In this document: positions 10,399 through 22,052 of the stretch, in pieces
Layout: every line of letters starts with the position of its first letter
Numbering within the stretch: the first letter of the stretch is position 1
Source: Pseudopyrenochaeta lycopersici
Lineage: Eukaryota; Ascomycota; Dothideomycetes; Pleosporales; Pseudopyrenochaetaceae
Length of the DNA stretch: 64,000 bases
NCBI GenBank assembly: GCA_003313425.1
Contig: NHZP01000016.1
Span: 62,001 to 126,000 of the forward strand
Reading direction: 5' to 3'
Notes under the pieces: generated by a model
The model's database searches: none
What the model was told of the DNA's origin: nothing
Seen by the model: only the letters and a program-made list of their open reading frames with translations
Position numbers and translations under genes: made by a program

Positions 10399-12050
10399 AT
10401 GGAACCAAACAGTACTAAATCCCATCTTCCTTTCCTGTTTGGTTGTGTTGTAAGTTTCGATTTTGATGCATTTTTTCTAACTTGCGTCTAATATCTTTTT
10501 AGGCAGCACTTTATCTTGCTTGCTTTAGTATCTACCGACTGTTTTTCCATTCACTAGGAAAGGTTCCGGGCCCACCGCTATTAGCACTATCTGGCTTACC
10601 TAAGAGCATCCGACTACATCTCTTGGGAACCTGGTTCAAAGATGTGCTTCCTCTGCATGAAAAATATGAACGCATCGTTAGAATTGGCCCCAACGAAGTT
10701 GCAATAGACGGCGACCCTGCCTGGGACGAATGCTTTTCATTAAAACGAAGCGGAAAGCGGGAATTCGTGCGAGACAAATCGTTCTTCACTTTTGGGGACA
10801 ACAAAGCACCTAGTATAGCGAATATTTTTACTGCAGATCGCGATGGCCATCGTCGACAGCGGCGTCTCCTTGCCCACGCATTCTCAAACAACGCTATGTA
10901 CGAGCAGGAGCCGATCATCCAGCAATACGTGGAAATACTCATTAGCCGCCTTCGGGGACTCGCAGCCACTGGCAAGGCTATCGACGTCACACAATGGTAC
11001 AATTTTACGACATTTGATATCATTGGGGATCTAACTTTCGGAGAGCCATTTGACTGCCTCAAGAATAGTAAATTACACCCTTGGGTGGCGTTGATATTTC
11101 ATAGCATCATCACGGCAGACGTCCTAAGATTTCTGACAAAATACCCTATAACACGCTTTATCACTATGGCAGCATTCGGAGACAAGATCTTCCAGAAGCG
11201 AGCGGAGAATCGCGCGTTGACAACTGAGAAATCGAAACGCCGCCTTGCCCTTGGGGCAATCGGAAAAGGCCACAAAGATTTTATGACTTATATTCTCAAG
11301 CACAATGACGAAAAGGGGATGAGTAAGGAAGAGATCACTGGCAACTCGGAAATACTAATCGTTGCAGGGAGCGAAACAACAGCGACTGCTCTTTCCGGCC
11401 TCACATATTACCTTACCCAAAACCCTGGCAGCATGAAGAGAATGGTCAATGAGATACGAGGCACATTCACTTGTGAAAGAGAAATCACCATGAAGTCAGC
11501 TTTTGCTTTACCGTACACACGCGCTTGTATTGAGGAGACTTTGCGGATGTTTCCGCCTGTCGTTGTCAATGCGCCTAGATTATCCCCAGGGACTTTGGTC
11601 ACAGGCTATTACATTCCAAAAGACGTGAGTTCAAATATCCCACTCCAAATCTCATTCCATCATCTGTAGAAACTTTTCATGGTAAGCTAATACATACAAC
11701 TAGACAATAGTTACAGTTCACCAATGGGCATCCCACAGATATCACCACAATTGGTCTCAGCCACACTCTTTCATCCCGAAAGATTCCTCCCTGAAAGTCA
11801 CCCTTTGTATGATCCTGCATTTGCCGCAGACAACAGAAAGTCTTTCCGCCCATTCTCCTATGGCCCTTTTGATTGTATTGGGAAGAATCTTGCTTACGCA
11901 GAACTGCATCTTATCATCACAAAGATGCTTTGGAATTTCGATATTAGCCTTGAAGCGGAGTGCGAAGGTTGGGTGGAAGGCATAAAGGCGCATACATTGT
12001 GGTTGAAACCGCCGTTAAATGTCAAGCTAGCTCCTGCTAAGTTTGATTGA
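10399..12050 (+). pseudogene. Cytochrome P450 monooxygenase, frameshifted near the 3' end
   Basis: Exons 10399-10449, 10504-11624 (acceptor AG at 10501-10502, so coding resumes at 10503) and 11704-12050; introns are about 53 and 79 bp. The N-terminus has a membrane anchor and a PGPPL hinge. The I-helix (AGSETT), K-helix ExxR (EETLR) and HPERF block are present. Overall it resembles fungal P450s of the isotrichodermin C-15 hydroxylase (CYP65-like) type, which act in secondary metabolism. Two oddities stand out. In exon 3 the frame reads VHQWASHRYHHNW but HPERF is in another frame; one missing T in the run at 11769-11771 explains it. The heme loop reads FSYGPFDCIG, with Phe where the family's Arg is expected, while Cys is kept. 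If the missing base is real the gene is dead; otherwise it is an assembly error. Confidence 0.82.
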
Positions 12051-14047
12051 ATAGTTTATGACCGACATAGAGTTTGTTCACCTTTCATGTGATATCGCGC
12101 CACCGACATGCTGCTGCTTCCGCTTGTCGCTACTAGTGAATGTTCTATACAACAGATTCGTCCATGCATACGCTTTTCCATCCTTCATATGATTTGGATA
12201 TTTGCGTATCGTTGCTTTCTGTACGCGAAACCACTGATACACGGAACATAATCGTTGTGTATGGGTTGGCAGGGTCAGTTGGGAGTCCCCAGCATTGTGG
12301 TTATAGCTGAATATCCCTGAAAAGATTGTACGCGCAGTCACAGCAGCCGTTTAGTCTAATGTGGGGAAAATTTGCAATCGTAGATGAACCATATTTCTAG
12401 AAACAGGCGGCTTTCCAAAGTGTTTGTATTTTGACCGCTTCTCAGGTGGAAGAACAGCATGTTGTCACTCCTAAAGCTCTTTTGCATTCAGTCTATTGAG
12501 TAAAACCGATCAAGGGCGGATGCTGATTGGTTCAAAAACCGGTCCTCAAAGGGGTTTACTTTTTCGTTAATGATTACTTTGGCAGGTAATCATAAAGTCA
12601 CAATAGTCGCGGCTCCAGGTCCCGAGGGATTTGAAGAGAACGAGAAAGGCTCTTTTATCTTGCCATCCGATCCAAGCACATGAATAGAGGGGCTGCAGGC
12701 TCTATGCGTTGAAGGTTCGGAAGAATTGACACGAGCTTATTTAGACGCTTGCATACGACCTTCTGTTGCTTCTCAACACCTACACTTTTCTTGTTCCTGG
12801 GGTCTACAAGAATGAAGTCATCTTGAAACTTGCCTCGCTCAAATACTAACTCTGTAGCAATCCTCCTTGACTCTTTCAATGCCGTCCGTAGCTTTTGAAA
12901 GTTCCTGTCTCCGTCGCATGACCAAACTAAGTAGCTAGAGCATCAGCTACGCCTAGCTGCTCTATTTCCTTCTTTTTGGTATAGTTTATTTCTAACATAC
13001 CCTAGGCCTGATGTTTTAGTAGAACAAACTCGATGAGCTGAGTAAACTTCTTGTTCCATACTCAAATTGGATATGCCATTCATATATTCGCTTCTTGTCC
13101 ATAAATGGCTATCGTATAGACTTGATCCCAGAGTGAGAGAGAAGTGAAGGGCGCTCGAATGAAATGATTTCTGAGAGATACCAACACTAATCGTTCTGTC
13201 GGTTAGCACGGTTGTCTGCTGCACAGTGCAGCTGAAAGCAAACTCAAAATTAGAGTTTCTGGCTTTATTTCGCTGTTCGGATTATGGTTCGTGGAATATA
13301 GACACCCGAACGGACAAGGTGCACAATGGTGGTAGTCAAAGATATGCCTTTTGCACCTAAACACGGACAAAAAGGTGAGCCAGTTTGCATCATGACGAGT
13401 CAAGATAAACAAACAATCAGGATCTTCCCAGAAGGCGCCTGGTCCGGCTGTCAGGCATTTATCTTCACGCCAAGGCAAAGCGAGGCGACATCAAATTACG
13501 ACCATCAAGAATGTGGTGATTTGAATTGAATGACTGAGCTTAAGAACATGCATGGAACGAAATTTGCTGTGGGCTGTTTTGCTAGCGCGTCAAACCCACA
13601 CTAACACAAAAACGTCGCATGAAAACCTGGTAAGTGGATTGAATTTAATAGAGTCCATCGTATAGTTTGATTAGAGTTAAACTCCAAGTATATGTCTTTA
13701 TCAAGCATCAAAGGTATATTACTATTTGTATTCGTCTATGGCTCACTTCTAAAAAAAACCGCCGGTAGAGAAGGTTTATTAAGATTTTGGATTTTTATTA
13801 TACGTACTGGGAAAGGCAAAAAACCACACCTATGCTCTTTGTTCAAAGCTGGGGAAGCGCAACGAAACATGCCCATAACGTCTTGGGATCCACCCAAAAT
13901 GCCGGTCGATGTAGGCAAACTTGTCTCGACACGAGTCTTATCCAGAAACGCAACTTCCAACCCCTTACCATTTATATAGGAAAAATGAAGTAAACTTTAA
14001 TGAAGCTTGTTTAAAACTTTCGGAAGTGAAAACGACGTAGGCTTTTG
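12051..14047. other. Gene-poor interval with one coding-like remnant
   Basis: Apart from the fragment at 12655-12912 I recognise nothing. Several 60-95-codon frames on both strands (for example 13326-13529 plus, overlapped by 13203-13478 minus) have no known motif and no support. Confidence 0.4.
12655..12912 (-). pseudogene. C-terminal coding remnant of unknown protein
   Basis: A minus-strand frame reads WSCDGDRNFQKLRTALKESR, then ELVFERGKFQDDFI, then RLNKLVSILPNLQRIE, ending LFMCLDRMAR at a stop. The composition and amphipathic helices look like real protein. An in-frame TGA lies just upstream, with possible intron acceptors (CTCTAG, ACTTAG), so this could be a last exon. I do not recognise the family and no 5' part is apparent. 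Confidence 0.3.
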
Positions 14048-16736
14048 TCATACGTCCTTCACAAAGCCAACTTCGATAACCTTCTCCATGGGGACATTCA
14101 AACTCGCAATCTTGGCCCTTGTATTTTCTCGAATAATGAGGAAAGCATTAAGGAGGAACCTCCTCACTAGATTTGTCCCGGCCTTGACTTTCATCTGCTC
14201 CTTGCCGATGATGTACAGCACCTCCTGGTTATAAGCACGCTCTAGAGCTTCAAGTCGAGCAGACGTAGTTAAGCTACGCAACTGCGTGGGAGCTTGTTTA
14301 GTCCTAGCTCCTGATTCACCAGAGGCGTCTTCCATGGCTTCGGTGACGGCGACTTTCTCAGACAACAAGTTATTGTTGGGGTGATCATTATTCCTGAGGG
14401 TTTGGGTGGCATCTAAATTTATAGCAGTGGCACTCTTCTCACCATCACGGTCTAGTGCTCTCAGAACAATGTGGTCGCGTACTTTCTCAAAGATAAGGGC
14501 GGCAAGATCGGGTGAGATAACATCGTCCATATATCCATGTCGGACTACAAGGCGATAGCAATTCGGGATAGCAAGTCGAGAAACGCTGTAACGATTTTCC
14601 GGGGCAACGGATGGTGTCTCTAGAGGCCGGAGATGGAAAAATACAATGACTTCGGGTGCCATGACAAGCTTCCTAATGAACTGACTGAAAACGATGGGTG
14701 TAGTCTCGCCAGCCTTGTCGAAGAAGATTCCAAAACCCTCCATGGAGCTAAGCGTCTTGTTGCGGAATTGTTCGGTAAGTTGCAGTCGGCCATCGCGGCA
14801 TGGTTTGACAAAATGTGTAGTTGGGAAACGGTCGCTAGCTTCCGCGAACCACTGCTGTTCCTTGCCAAAGCGCCAAAGAATAAATATGGCTGCGAGGAGG
14901 CAAGAGAGGAGGATGGTGAACCATGCGCCATCGGGCACCTTAGTGAGTGCGGATGAAAGGTAGGCGCCGTCTAGTAAGGCAATAATGAGCCAGGGAAAGA
15001 ATACTATGTATGGTTTGATGCGCCACACAAGAATGGCGACCAGGGTGACCATGCATGTGTCGAAAAAAGTGACGAACATAACGCAAACACCGTAGGCGTT
15101 ACCAAGAGAGGTTGTGTTGTTGTAGATTGCGGCAACAAGTACGGTTCCAATCATGAGTAACCAATTCACACCTGGAACGTACAGCTGCCCATGATAAATC
15201 TTAGAGGTGTGAACGACTTTAACTTGTGGGAAATATGATAGCTTCATGATCTGAGTAAGAAGCTTCGATACATTAGCGAGCTCGGCTCTTAAAACGCAAA
15301 TCACTCACTTGAAATGTTGCCGTGATCATAGCCTGTGAAGCCACAATCGCAGCACCGATCGCCACAATGAGCGAAAAGATAAGCCAGCCCGGTGGGACAC
15401 AATTGTAGAAGGGATTCGAATAGGCAGCAGGATGTACACTTATATATGCCGCTTGGCCGGTGTATGCTAACAAGAGACATGGATAGGCGTATCCGAGCCA
15501 ACTCAACTGAACTGCGTAGCGGCTAAAGGCACCAATATCGGCAAACAAGGCTTCGACACCAGTGAAAGCGAGGAGAATGCCACCAAGGCTCCTCCATCCA
15601 TGATATTTGTTTCGTATCAAGTATTCAAAAGCATAGTAGGGATTGAATGACTTCAATACCGCGTAATCGTACCTGAAATAGTTAACCGAGGACGCTCCTA
15701 AGTGGAAAGAATCATCCAACATGCCTGGCAAGATTATAAATACCAAATCCGGCATTCAAAGCTAGCCACACCATGACAATGGGAGAGAAAACAATGGTGA
15801 GCCTCGATATACCCAGAGGCTGCACCAAGAATAGCAAAACAAGGATTGCGCATGTGACGCCAATAACAGTTGATTTAGAGATGTCAGGCTTGACGACGTT
15901 TAGGCCTTGAACTGCACCTAGAACAGATTGAGCCGGAGTTAAGACACCATCAGCCATGACCATGGAGACGGCGAGTACTCCAATTGTTTTCAATAGGCCG
16001 CGGAAAAACCTAGTTTTTTCAATGGTCGATCTAAAGTTTTTCGTAAAACGCCCCAGGTCTTCGGTCAAATGTCGTTCCATGCCTATCAATCGGTCAGCAC
16101 CACGTCTGAATTAATGACGGAAGAACGCACGTATTAAAGTGGCCTCACGAGGGTCCCGATTCGCAATATTTGCCTATATTCATGAGCATGTAAACCACAC
16201 TTCGCAGTTCAGAACTCACGTATCGGGATAGTAAAGAATAAGTGCTGAAAGTGCCACCCTCACCATCGTTGTCAGCCCGTAGAATGATCAAAACGTACTT
16301 TACAGTCACCATCATTGTGACAGACCATATAATAAGGGAGAGTGCTCCTAGCAAGTCGATATGGTTCGGGGCTTTCGTAAATGTGGACGAGTATACGTAA
16401 AGAGGCGACGTGCCAATGTCGCCGTAGATGACACCTATTGATTGGTATGCGAGCAAGAAAACTTGGCTGAGTCTGAAGTTCTACGTATTGTGAGCCAAGT
16501 ACCTGTGAAGAGTCGATCCTACTCGCCTGCCTGCGTTTGAAATCGCGCTCATCCCGCAGTCCGGCATCTTCATCTTTGACATTCTCAAGCTCTCTAATCT
16601 TTGCGATTCCCACAGAGCTCCTCCTACCGCGCGACTTAGAGCGGGAGCGCAAGGGAACGACTCCACCAATAGACTGCAAGCTGTTGGACCGGATCGGACG
16701 CAGTGCTGCGTCTGTAAATTGGGTTGAAGCCTCCAT
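14048..16736 (-). CDS. HAK1: HAK/KUP-family potassium transporter
   Basis: High-affinity K+ uptake carrier of the plasma membrane. Six exons: 16736-16527, 16480-16220, 16173-16131, 16082-15725, 15672-15309 and 15262-14048, coding for 816 aa, normal for fungal HAKs. The signature [19 protein letters not shown] follows a basic N-terminus. Further family blocks are [59 protein letters not shown] and [20 protein letters not shown]. About a dozen membrane segments precede a long hydrophilic C-terminus. Introns are 46-52 bp. Three start with GT, but intron 1 (16526-16481, CAG|GCGAGT) and intron 4 (15724-15673, CAG|GCATGT) work in frame only as GC-AG introns. I chose the ATG at 16736 because it keeps the longest frame into the signature. 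No stop or frameshift, so likely functional. Confidence 0.93.
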
Positions 16737-18374
16737 GCCTCACTGCAAAAGGTGTAAACAAAGAAAGCTAAGTCGCTGTTTGGCAACGTAGGCTTTTAAA
16801 TGTTGCTTATCTCATTTCAAAGTGCAAATCTCTGACAAAAATTCACATAGTAACAGGCTCTCGTGATGCCCGATGCAAAGCCCTGGTTGGTTGCTTGAGC
16901 AAAAGCTTATCAGGCTAATCGTTGGCCCACGTGTAGTTACACCAGGGTTTTACTTAGGCAGGCGTAGCACATGCGGGATTTACAGTAATGGTTCATTAAG
17001 GTAGGCGCAGCACATGAGGCATTTTGTTTAGAGGGCCACGAATGGCTTGGCTTGGCGCTAAAGTCGGGGATGATACTTGACCGGGTTACTGGAACTGGCT
17101 TGCAGTGGTCATGGAAACAAAAAGAAAGGAACGCTACGTAGTTAAGGCGCATACGATCAGTTGTTGGAAGCTGGATTCGAGTAGCAAAAGGACTGAACTG
17201 ATTAACAGCAGACAGTGTGGCCTGGTATAAAACATTGGTCATGCTGCCCATTGCGCTTTCATAGGAACAATCACGACTTTAGAAATGGACCTGATGCGGA
17301 GAAGCGGCCGACTATCAAGGGGTGCCGCATCTGATTTGGCGCGCGCAGGTCGTGTTTTAGAGGCATTCGACCGTGAAACCTAGACAGAGTCCCATGCGCG
17401 GGGCTAGAGTGATGCGGGGTTTCCGTATCGGTCTGGCCTGTCACACCCAAATGCATCAGGGATTTTTGCCAGCCCTAGGAAGGGCCGCAAGATGCAATAA
17501 CCAAAATTGGGCGAAGCCTTTAAAGTTGTTATGTAGTAATAGATACAAAATGTATTGATAAGCAATTCTTTTTTTCTATATGAATTTTAGATCTCTAGAA
17601 ATAGGAGTCCTGCCAATTTTGATTGGTGACTGCTTCACTTGGCACAAAACATGACCTGGATTACCGCGAATTTGCTTCACGTCAAGCAGTGCCGAGTCCT
17701 AGTGCTCAATCAATTATATCCTCCTTGGCTCGGAACTGACTTTGAATACCTATAGTATCAGTGGTTAGAATCTAACTCCCTAGTGTAGCTGGCGCTCTTT
17801 TCCGCAAAGTCGTCCTAACTAGCCGCTACCGTGTCGCTGGCAATGTGCCTAGATAGGTAGCAGCCCTAGACCTTTGGGCTCTGGGAGGCGATTTCAATGC
17901 ATATATATCTCCAATCATTACCAGAAAACCTTGTAGGCGGATGTACCGTGGGGTTTTAATTGCCGCGATAACAGTATAGCCACAGCTAAGCCGAATGAAG
18001 CCGTCACGCTAGGGCGCGCAAATAGCGCAGAGCAGAGGTCTCTGCTTCCTTTCAACTGTAAACTTATTCTCTTGACAAAATATCATAGCTCAAAATAACT
18101 GACCTCTACACCTCATAAGCTTAGCCAAAGTCGTACTGCTGTCTTTAAATCTGCAAACCATTGTTTCCGAGTGCAGAGAGGCGTATGTGGTAGTCTAGAG
18201 CGCACAGCCAAAGCAGCGCCAATCTACCTTCACTATATATCGCAAATATATCACAATGCTTGAGATCCGGAATAGTTTTCTATATCTGCAAGTATGGAGA
18301 TGTCGGCGCGTGTTTTGGATTTGAGAAAGAATTAGCGCATCTGTACCTTCTGAGGGCAGGGTGAAGCAATAGTA
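16737..18374. other. Intergenic, no gene recognised
   Basis: 1.6 kb upstream of the K+ transporter. Only short frames without motifs; no structured repeat seen until the MITE end at 18375. Confidence 0.5.
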
Positions 18375-18500
18375 ACGTACTTCGCAAGCGATAGCCGCAG
18401 CCCAAAACGCACAAAAAGCTCTAAAAACACACTCCTAGGTCTGAATAATACAATGTTGAGTAATCTGGAAGCTGAAAGATTGCTTAGTATATTTACTTGT
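18375..18500. mobile_element. One-ended relic of the 8888-9310 MITE family
   Basis: After TA (18373-18374) the sequence begins ACGTACTTCGCAAGCGATAG and can be aligned through about 18500 with the left half of the MITE at 8888. Only one copy of the GCAAGCG..GCCGCAG motif is present instead of two, and many positions that are T/A in the 8888 copy are C/G here. No matching right end was found, so it is truncated or diverged. Confidence 0.6.
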
Positions 18501-18772
18501 ATATTTACTTAAAGACTTATTCTTACGTTAAGGCACAATACTTAAGGTAATCCGTACTTATTCAAATTCTAGGCTAAGCCTAGATGGGCAGTAGAAAGGG
18601 ATAGATACAGCTTAAGACATCAAACCGTAGTGCGAACAGGCCATTCTTGTGCAAAATCCATAGTTAAGCACGTTATGTATGATTCACCTGGAGGCAGGTC
18701 TCTTACGGTACCTACTACCCAATAGCAAGCTTGTTAAATAGCTTCTAGCTAATACTATAAATACATCTTGAT
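18501..18772. other. Downstream flank of the HET gene
   Basis: Short AT-leaning stretch, nothing recognised. Confidence 0.4.
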
Positions 18773-21700
18773 TTAAAGAAGGTAAATATATTCCATGCTC
18801 TGGGCTTGTTCTGGTGTAATCACTGTCCTGGCTTTAGAGTGAACAACGAAACACTCTCCTACGACCTTAAATACCGTCTTTTTATTGCTCACAGGCCTTA
18901 GTAGAACTGGTTCAGCAAGCGCGGCAAGCCTCGCAACGATCTCTCCAGACTCAGGCTTTACAGGTGCAGGACAAATCCCAAGTCCGTAACCTTGCAGTAG
19001 AAAGAAAGTATAGCCAAATTTATCGCTTCCTAGCCATTTTTGTGGCATACGAAAAGTTATGTTAACCTCGGATGGCTTTGTCATACCGGACATGATTCCA
19101 CGCACGTATCTCCAAATATCTGGGGCCCATGGATCAGGGTCTGTGTTGAATGCAGCACAGAAAGTTGGCCACCAGCGTGAGAGTGCCACTTCACCATGTC
19201 CCGGGTTCATTAAAAATTCATGAACGCCCTCGAGTTCATATGTAGCTATCTGTGGCATTCCATTCTCATCAAGGATTGCCTCGATAGCAGGTCGTACTCT
19301 GTTGAATCCTAGAAGATCATTGCTTGCAATCAAGTCCAGCATGTAAAAGAATATTTCACCCTCAAATTGCACTTGTTTACCATCAAACCATGTGATCTCC
19401 CTTGAGGTTGTGTTTGCACTGTCTTCCACTTCTAGATTCAGGGGAAGCGGGCTTGTCAGATCCTCAACGTCGAGCGTATTCGATCGTTCCAACACATCAC
19501 GGAAGAGGAAACGTATATATTGCGCCAATACTTCAGGGCCGTACGAAACAAGATCTACCCATTTGATGAACCTTTGGGGAAACGAAGTACTTTCCCGAAT
19601 CGACGGGCGGGGGAAGGGATTCAATCCTACAACCTCGATGATTTCACCAAGTTTACAGGCTTTGGCACGAAGCGTACGACCGCCTTGGCTTATGCCAGCA
19701 ATGTTTCCGAACTCCTCATCAGTGAAATCGTAGATCTTACTTCGAAGCTTCTCGCGGAGCCACCTATGTGACCCAATAGGCGTACCTAGATCAGCCACGG
19801 AATTCACCAGTGGCTTTCGCCAATCTGGTACCCAGCTTGGTAAGTTCAAAGGAATCTCACCATGAGCCTTGATCACTTGATAGGAATGTGGTTGTGATCC
19901 TGAACTAGGCTGATGACATTGGCTGTGGATGATGTCCAGTCGTTTGCGAGTTTTGATAACATATAATGCCGTATTGAGATAAACCCCTTCAGTACCTATG
20001 CGATAGTTTGGGCGTATCAGAGCAGTCATAGGTGTCGTGTGATCGATCAGGCCCCACAAAGCAAAGATCTTATCCCGGGGATCGCCAGATCTGAACCAAG
20101 AAAACTGTAAGAGCAGCTCTAGAAAAAGTATATTTTTAGGTTGAGCTGGTCCGTCAACTTCACGAAATCTGGATATGAGTTCTGTGTAAATCCACATTGG
20201 AAGGGTGAAGAATTTTTGAAAGGCTTGACTGAGGCGTGGACCATGATACTCTGGCAAGCGATTCACTTGTACCCATGCTCCTTCTACACCTTGCAGGACT
20301 CTAATAGCGGAGAGGACCTGGTCGAACTAGATCCATGCTGGCCCACACTGCAACCTAGCGCGGGTGCCAAAGGTTAACTCCTGGAAAATCCAGGCTCTGC
20401 TCCAATCTAACATAAAGTTGCATCAGTGCAGCCTCATAGTTAACACCATATATTTATACTTACAAGTCGTAGAGGCCAATTTCTCGAAGTTGCTGATTAG
20501 GTCTTCTTCCTTTAGGCCTTCGCTATCAAACCAAGACGGAAACGACTCATGGGCGCTTTGCAAGCACAGTTCGCCAAGAGAGATCTTTTGCGCAGTAGAA
20601 TCCTCGATCCAGAATTTTGCGCTGTTTTGATACCCAGGTTCCCGGTAGTCAAGGCTTCCAACCGTAAGTAGTACGGTACGGTTGGCCCTCCTCCGGCTAC
20701 GCTACGGTTCAAAACTGACGACGCAGCCTACGGTACGGTCCAAATTGAGCCCTCTACGGCCCGTAAGCAGTAGTACGGTAGTAGCCTCCTTCCTATTATA
20801 TGCTGGGTGATATAAGCTGTACTGTTAACGTTTTTAGCATCGTCCCTATTCCTAGCAAGGTAGCACTGCCTGTAAAGCTAGAGCTTCGCATATGAACCGT
20901 CACTCTCCTTATAAGTAAGTTCTACTCTAAATCGCTATATATATGCCAGCTTCTGCTTACCTCCCAGCCTGCTCTTATGCCTCACTCGATAGCCTACTCA
21001 AGATAGGACCAGGCGCTCTCTGTTGCGATATATGTGCTCGAAATTGACTTTAAAACGCTCGCTAAGGACGCTATAATCGCTGTTAGGATAGGTGTGAGAT
21101 GTAGTAATATTAGATAAGGATGTAGAGGTAGTTTAAGATAGTAATACACGACTAGCAGGAGTAACGCTGCTATGTAAGCTTTGCGAGGCTAGGCTTAGAG
21201 CTAGAGAGGGCGTACACTAAGATTAGGAAATAAAACAGTCTGTAGCGATAGATATTAATAGCAGAAACACAGATTTTAGGTAGAGATATCTAATTAGGTA
21301 TTTACATCTCTAGCTATCTTACTAGCCTCCTGTTTTCTGCGGCGCTAAACGAGTTAAGGTTATTCCTTAGATCTCTAAAATTACCGCCTATTAGAGCCCT
21401 TTCCGCGAAGGCTACGGACCTGCAAGCGCCCTAGCTAAATCTTAGCCTTTAACACGCTATACTAACGCTTAGCCCTAAAGCTTAACACTAAAAAAACTGC
21501 CGTAAGCCGTAACTATAGCTTTAAAATTAATCTAATTACGGCTACGCTACGATCTAGCCTAAGCTACGCTACGTACTGCTTATGTAAGCCGTAGGACCGT
21601 ACCGTAGGCCACCGTACTACGTACTGTTGGAAGCCATGCCGGTAGTACCATCGAAACCACGATTCATTTGCATTTCGCTCTGCAAAATCCGCCAGGGAGT

Positions 21701-22052
21701 GGAAGACCTCAAATCCATACATATAATCAGTATCAGGATGGCCAAGCCAACCAACTACTTCCTCTGCTTCCTGGTATATTAAGTTCATCATGGCGACTTG
21801 GCTTCCTTTCTCGTCATTATCTTGTTGGTTGATACAAAAAGTGTCAACCCATATGAGCACGTCCTGCTCCATGCTGAGCCAAGTGAGAGCTTCGATGGCG
21901 TTCTCATTCTGTTTCCAGAATGCCAGCAATTTCTCTTCGTCGGTTACGTCTTTCGAGACAGACGACAGGTTTTTGAGAATAGGGTCATTCCAGACGTAAG
22001 AGAGTGCTTTGAAGGTCGGCCGAGAGGGATCTGTGAGGCTAATCTTGATCAT
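18773..22052 (-). pseudogene. HET-domain (heterokaryon incompatibility) protein, split by a transposon and a nonsense codon
   Basis: HET proteins trigger programmed cell death after fusion of incompatible hyphae. The N-terminal half (22052-21639) shows FKALSYVWND and VLIWVDTFCINQQ, then breaks at the hAT-type element. Coding resumes at 20641 exactly in frame (EPGYQNSAKFWIED), passes a 57-bp intron (20463-20407), then gives YWSRAWIFQELTFGTRARLQCG and continues to 18773 (FRSGDPRDKIFALWGL). So the three HET motifs are all present once the insertion is ignored. A second lesion is a TAG at 20329-20327, one transition from a Trp codon. The true start may lie further upstream: an acceptable frame extends about 17 codons before the ATG. 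Not functional in this strain as sequenced. Confidence 0.85.
20650..21638. mobile_element. Non-autonomous hAT-type element (989 bp) inside the HET gene
   Basis: The element is flanked by the 8-bp direct repeat CCGGTAGT (20642-20649 and 21639-21646), the target duplication length of hAT transposons. Its ends, CAAGGCTTCCAAC.. on the left and CATGGCTTCCAAC.. inverted on the right, agree at 25 of 28 positions and start CA.GG as hAT ends do. Both subterminal regions are dense in TACGG/GTAGC repeats, typical of hAT transposase sites. The interior has no transposase, so it depends on another element for movement. Confidence 0.88.

Noticed and set aside
13326..13529. Small plus-strand ORF with protein-like composition
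   Set aside because: 67 codons, overlapped by an equally plausible minus-strand frame, no family or splice partner.
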